From the NCBI GenBank assembly GCA_018711775.1, contig DVHV01000033.1, positions 1 to 16,769 on the forward strand: a DNA stretch of 16,769 nucleotides, read 5' to 3'. How positions within the stretch are numbered: position 1 is the stretch's first letter; the number at the start of each line of letters is the position of its first letter. This stretch comes from Candidatus Onthocola stercoravium. Its GTDB lineage: Bacteria; Bacillota_I; Bacilli_A; RF39; UBA660. Positions 13,840 to 16,769 of the stretch are shown piece by piece. The position numbers and the translations under genes are program-made. The notes below the pieces were generated by a model. It ran no database searches, was not told the DNA's origin, and saw nothing but the letters and a program-made list of their open reading frames with translations.

Positions 13840-14312
13840 TGAATTATATTAATTTAAATTTATTACCTGTGAAATTGGATGAAGATTTTATTATTCCTTC
13901 AGAATTTTATGAAAATACATCGATAAAAAAATTGGAAAATTTACATGTAAAAGGAATAATTGATTATAATCTTAGTGGAGAAATAGCAATAAATATGAAA
14001 ATAACTGGAAATATGTATTTGCTTGATTCTATAACTTTGGAAGAAATTCCTTATCAATTTGATATAAATATTGATGATACTTTGGAAAGTTTTGATGGTG
14101 AAAATGGGGAATATTTTGAAAAAAATAAAAATATACTTGATAAACTTGAATTTTTATGGGAAAATATTGTATTGGAAGTTCCCATTAGTTTTACTAAATC
14201 AACTGGTGCTAAAATGCAAGGTGATGGTTGGGAATTAAATAAAGATGATGATGAGGAGGAAGTTGATCCTCGCTTAGCAAAATTGAATGACTTATTTAAA
14301 GGTGGTGAATAA
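13839..14312 (+). CDS. yceD: YceD/DUF177-family protein (23S rRNA accumulation)
   Basis: DUF177 proteins are encoded directly before rpmF in most bacteria; in E. coli and plants they are needed for 23S rRNA accumulation. The 157 residues show the expected N-terminal strand-rich region, with VKGIIDYNLSGEIAINMKITG in the middle. The acidic C-terminus carries DPRLAKLNDLFKGGE, which is the family's typical ending. The ATG shares a base with the previous stop (TAATG) and no strong ribosome-binding site is needed if coupled. rpmF begins two bases after its stop. The Bacillus name is ylbN. Identification rests mainly on the tail motif and on the rpmF neighbour. Confidence 0.88.
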   Translation: MNYINLNLLPVKLDEDFIIPSEFYENTSIKKLENLHVKGIIDYNLSGEIAINMKITGNMYLLDSITLEEIPYQFDINIDDTLESFDGENGEYFEKNKNILDKLEFLWENIVLEVPISFTKSTGAKMQGDGWELNKDDDEEEVDPRLAKLNDLFKGGE

Positions 14313-14314
14313 AT

Positions 14315-14506
14315 ATGGCAGTTCCTTTTAGAAGAACTAGTAAGACTAAAAAAAGAATGCGTCGTACTCATTTAAAAAAGGAAGTTGGAGCACTTACAAC
14401 TTGTCCTAAATGTGGAGCAACATTAAGACCACATAGAGCTTGTACTAAATGTGGATATTACAATGGTAAAGAAGTAATTGCAGTTGCTCAAAATGAAGAA
14501 GAATAA
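14315..14506 (+). CDS. rpmF: 50S ribosomal protein L32 (zinc-binding form)
   Basis: The 63 residues begin MAVPFRRTSKTKKRMRRTH, the usual L32 opening. They contain the zinc knuckle CPKC-x9-CTKC at about residues 30-46, followed by GYYNGKEVI. All four cysteines are present, so this is the zinc-dependent paralogue. GGTGGT just upstream, at the end of yceD, acts as the ribosome-binding site. It is the last gene of the yqeG operon and a terminator starts at its stop codon. Confidence 0.98.
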   Translation: MAVPFRRTSKTKKRMRRTHLKKEVGALTTCPKCGATLRPHRACTKCGYYNGKEVIAVAQNEEE

Positions 14507-14530
14507 CCGTTTTAAAAAAACGGTTTTTTT
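14505..14530 (+). terminator. Terminator after rpmF, beginning in its stop codon
   Basis: AACCGTTTT (14505-14513) pairs perfectly with AAAACGGTT (14517-14525) around AAA, and the T-run continues to 14530. The first two bases of the stem are the last two of the rpmF TAA. Confidence 0.85.
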
Positions 14531-14531
14531 C

Positions 14532-14565
14532 TTGAAAAAATATATTAGTTGTGTTAATATATAAT
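14532..14565 (+). promoter_or_regulatory. Possible promoter for the coiled-coil protein gene
   Basis: TATAAT at 14560-14565 sits at a good distance from the ribosome-binding site AAAGGG (14568-14573). TTGAAA at 14532-14537 is the best -35, but the spacer would be 22 bases. A promoter is expected after the strong rpmF terminator, and the -10 is the best candidate, with little confidence in the -35. Confidence 0.4.
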
Positions 14566-14582
14566 AGAAAGGGATATGAATT

Positions 14583-16319
14583 ATGGAAGAAGAAAGAAAT
14601 ATAGGTAAATTATTTTACAAAAATGGATTTGAATTTACTAGTTTACGTACTCTAGTTCGTGAAGCAGAAAATGTCGATTTAAGTGATTTGTTAGATAGAT
14701 TACTAGATTTAGAAAAAAAGATGAATAGCAGTGCAGAAATCAAAGATTTAGCGGCTTATGTAGAAGAAAGATTAGGTAGTATTGAAAAAATAGTCAATGA
14801 TGATTCTTATTTTAATTTATCTGATGCAACAGTTCGTAGTGAATATAATAAACAAGTAAAATCTATTAGAGATAAGTTTCATTATGCAAGACACTTTATA
14901 GATGCTGAGGCTGAATTAAAACAACAACAAGATAATTATGAAAAGACTTTATTAAGTATAAATCAAAGATTATTTAAATTAGATCATGATGCAACTATTT
15001 CTGGGGAAGAAAGAAATGAGCAAGGTGCTAAGTTATTAGATGAAAAAAGAATTGTTGTTAAAGATTATAATGATGCATTAGAAAATTACAATAGATGTCA
15101 AGAAGCATATGATAATAGTCAAAAAGAATTTGATTTAGTAGATTTTAGAAATGGATTATTAAATAATATAAATAAAATTGAAGATGCTATTAAAAAGTCA
15201 ATCTTAGATCAATCACTAGATCAAAATAATAAGTCTAAAATGGATAAAATTTTGGATTTAATTAGAGATATTCGGGAAACAGTAGTTTACTATGGTTTGG
15301 AAAGCACACGAGCAAAAAAAGAATTTGATGACTTATGTAAAAAGTTTAGTCTAAAGCATTTAAATAAGCATGAAGAAGTTAGAAAGGAAGAAATAGTAGA
15401 AGAAAAGCCAACTTTGAATCCTGAACCTGTAATTTCGCAACCAGTTTACAGTGCTCCTGCTCAAGAAAATGAACCAGCAGAAGTTGTTCAAACTTCAATT
15501 AAAGATTGGGTTGAAAAAGTTTATGAAGATTTGAAGAGATTGAATCCTGATGTACAATTTAATTTAGTAGATGATCCAATTAATCCTAATTTTGATGGTA
15601 GAATAGAATCATCAGCTTTTGTCCATAATCTTAGGTTGCCAGATAATTTTTATTATATAAACAATGGTATTTCTAATAAATTTAGTAGTAGTAAAGATAC
15701 TGTTATTATTGAAATTGGTGTGTTAACTGAAAAAAGAGAAGAACCACATACAATTAAAGAGAAAGAAGAACATGTTGAAAATTTAGGCCTTTTTGATAAA
15801 GCAAAAGATGTAGTTGCAAAACTTTATAAAAATAGTCGTGTTCCAGAAAATAAAAAAATGCGAGTTAAAAGAAATAGAACTGCTATTATTAATCCTTATG
15901 CTAAATCTTTGTTGACTTCATCTAGTTTATCTAGTATTAGTCTAGATGAAAATAATGATTTGTCTGATTTGCCACGTGTTGGTTTGGCTTCAGGTTTAAA
16001 ACAATATATGCAAAAGTTGTATCATAAGATTGTAAGTGGTACAGATGCAAAAGTTGATACTTTAGAAAATAATAGTGATGAATTGCAAGCTGGTGATGAA
16101 AAGAAAACAATGACATCAATTGCTAAAGCTGCTTCAGATATGATGACTATATTTAAGAAAAGAGTAAGAGGAGAAATTAAGTCTAATAAGAAAAAGGCAT
16201 CTGAACCAATATTTAATGATAGTTTAGATGATTTAGAAGCAGATTTGCAAAAAGCTTTAGATTCTCATCAAGCAAATACAGCAGAAATTTTAGATGAACC
16301 TTTATCTAGTGGGAGGTAA
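14583..16319 (+). CDS. Large coiled-coil protein of unknown function
   Basis: I do not recognise this 578-residue protein. It has no signal peptide or membrane segment and is probably cytoplasmic. Residues 1-265 are highly charged and look mostly helical. A long Gln/Glu/Lys-rich stretch at about 90-200 is consistent with coiled coil. A Pro/Glu linker (about 268-300) separates this from a compact region at 303-380, which contains SIKDWVEKVYEDLKRL and VIIEIGVL. The C-terminal third is basic and then acidic, with Ser-rich LLTSSSLSSISLDENN. It has no nucleotide-binding or metal motif. AAAGGG lies nine bases before the ATG. It is cotranscribed with the DUF1292-like gene three bases downstream. A structural or scaffolding role is possible from the helical layout, but nothing proves it. 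Confidence 0.7.
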   Translation: MEEERNIGKLFYKNGFEFTSLRTLVREAENVDLSDLLDRLLDLEKKMNSSAEIKDLAAYVEERLGSIEKIVNDDSYFNLSDATVRSEYNKQVKSIRDKFHYARHFIDAEAELKQQQDNYEKTLLSINQRLFKLDHDATISGEERNEQGAKLLDEKRIVVKDYNDALENYNRCQEAYDNSQKEFDLVDFRNGLLNNINKIEDAIKKSILDQSLDQNNKSKMDKILDLIRDIRETVVYYGLESTRAKKEFDDLCKKFSLKHLNKHEEVRKEEIVEEKPTLNPEPVISQPVYSAPAQENEPAEVVQTSIKDWVEKVYEDLKRLNPDVQFNLVDDPINPNFDGRIESSAFVHNLRLPDNFYYINNGISNKFSSSKDTVIIEIGVLTEKREEPHTIKEKEEHVENLGLFDKAKDVVAKLYKNSRVPENKKMRVKRNRTAIINPYAKSLLTSSSLSSISLDENNDLSDLPRVGLASGLKQYMQKLYHKIVSGTDAKVDTLENNSDELQAGDEKKTMTSIAKAASDMMTIFKKRVRGEIKSNKKKASEPIFNDSLDDLEADLQKALDSHQANTAEILDEPLSSGR

Positions 16320-16322
16320 ATA

Positions 16323-16601
16323 ATGAAGATTGATAGTGTGATAACTTTAGAAAATGATGTAAATTGTTTGCTACTTGAAAAAGTAAATTATAATAATGAT
16401 AATTACTTTTTAACAGTAGTATTAGATGATAATGAAGAACCAAGTGATGAATATATTGTATTAAAAGAAATAATTGAAGATGGTCAAAATTATGTAATGC
16501 GAGTTACTGATGAAAAAGTTCTTGCTGAACTTATCAAATTATTTACTAAATCATTTGGGGAAAAAGTTCAAAATTTACCAGATTTTGAAGATGCTGCATA
16601 A
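16323..16601 (+). CDS. Small DUF1292-like protein
   Basis: This 92-residue acidic protein resembles the DUF1292 family (Bacillus YrzB type). It has an N-terminal strand with SVITLEN, a central DEYIVLKEIIEDGQNYVMRV, and a C-terminal helix VLAELIKLFTKSFGEK. The function of the family is not known. GGGAGGT at 16311-16317 overlaps the previous stop and gives a good start. The family match is from general pattern only, so it is tentative. Its stop codon lies inside a terminator hairpin, and a membrane-protein gene follows at once. Confidence 0.7.
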   Translation: MKIDSVITLENDVNCLLLEKVNYNNDNYFLTVVLDDNEEPSDEYIVLKEIIEDGQNYVMRVTDEKVLAELIKLFTKSFGEKVQNLPDFEDAA

Positions 16602-16613
16602 AGCATCTTTTTT
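16589..16613 (+). terminator. Terminator overlapping the DUF1292-like stop codon
   Basis: AGATGCT (16589-16595) pairs perfectly with AGCATCT (16602-16608), with GCATAA as the loop, followed by TTTTTT. The TAA stop (16599-16601) is in the loop. The ribosome-binding site of the next gene begins two to three bases later. Confidence 0.75.
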
Positions 16614-16628
16614 AGAAAGGAATAAATT

Positions 16629-16769
16629 ATGGATTGGATATTTTGGCTAATTTTAGTTATTGCTTTAGCGATTATTGAGCTTGTAACAGTAAATTTACTT
16701 ACTATTTGGTTTTGCTTTAGTGGTATTGTTGCTTTAATTTTATCTTTTTATATTGATAATGTTGCTATT
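16629..16769 (+). CDS. NfeD-family membrane protein, N-terminal part (3' end outside window)
   Basis: The frame is open from ATG 16629 to the window edge, giving 47 residues. They begin MDWIFWLILVIALAIIELV, then TVNLLTIWFCFSGIVALIL and SFYIDNVAI. Two hydrophobic helices with an early Glu (in IIELV) and a Trp-Phe turn match the start of short NfeD/YbbK-type proteins, which partner SPFH/flotillin-like proteins in membranes. AAAGG at 16616-16620 is the ribosome-binding site. No promoter fits between the preceding terminator and this gene. If the family call is right, an SPFH-domain gene is likely downstream. Confidence 0.7.
   Translation, partial: MDWIFWLILVIALAIIELVTVNLLTIWFCFSGIVALILSFYIDNVAI

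Noticed and set aside
1..16769. CRISPR arrays, tRNA or rRNA genes, riboswitches, toxin-antitoxin or defence clusters
   Set aside because: I saw no regular short repeats, no tRNA-like arms or conserved T-loops, no known riboswitch core and no paired defence genes. The KilA-N gene alone is not enough to claim a defence system.

Overview
The window is AT-rich bacterial DNA with the gene content and order of a low-GC Bacillota (Bacilli) chromosome. It probably comes from an uncultured, gut-type, Mollicutes-like lineage; this is inferred from gene order and base composition, and nothing in the window names a species. All visible tryptophans use TGG, and TGA is used as a stop at the end of prpC, so the standard bacterial code fits better than the Mycoplasma code.

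Layout. (1) 1-904: the 3' part of an IS1202/ISNCY-type insertion sequence. It holds the C-terminal half of a DDE transposase, a terminator, and three direct copies of a TAGGACATTTTAA motif close to the presumed right end. (2) 979-3360: fmt, an unknown membrane-anchored protein, and a CDP-alcohol phosphatidyltransferase. (3) 3392-8371: a tightly overlapping operon rlmN-prpC-prkC-rsgA-rpe. It encodes rRNA methylation, the PASTA kinase and phosphatase signalling pair, a ribosome-assembly GTPase and pentose-phosphate epimerase. Its likely promoter would give a leaderless rlmN message. (4) 8372-9557: an accessory island in the place where Bacillus carries thiN. It contains a phage-type KilA-N gene with a -1 frameshift near its 3' end and a perfect 32-bp palindrome inside the coding sequence. 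(5) 9629-14506: yqeG, yqeH, mutL, an unknown membrane-anchored (possibly beta-propeller) protein, yceD/DUF177 and rpmF. These share one promoter and end at a strong terminator. (6) 14583-16769: a large coiled-coil protein of unknown function, a small DUF1292-like protein, and the start of an NfeD-family membrane protein.

How the genes fit together. Most of the window supports translation and ribosome assembly (fmt, rlmN, rsgA, yqeH, yceD, rpmF), with cell-envelope signalling by PrpC/PrkC. Compared with the textbook Bacillus order def-fmt-rsmB-rlmN-prpC-prkC-rsgA-rpe-thiN, rsmB is replaced by a membrane protein plus a phosphatidyltransferase, and thiN is replaced by the KilA-N island. The genome is compact: several terminator hairpins begin in or before a stop codon, and three promoters use an extended -10 (TGnTATAAT).

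I see no CRISPR array, no tRNA or rRNA, and no obvious defence or biosynthetic cluster. The features most worth a second look are the KilA-N island (palindrome and frameshift), the leaderless rlmN boundary, and the three genes of unknown function.
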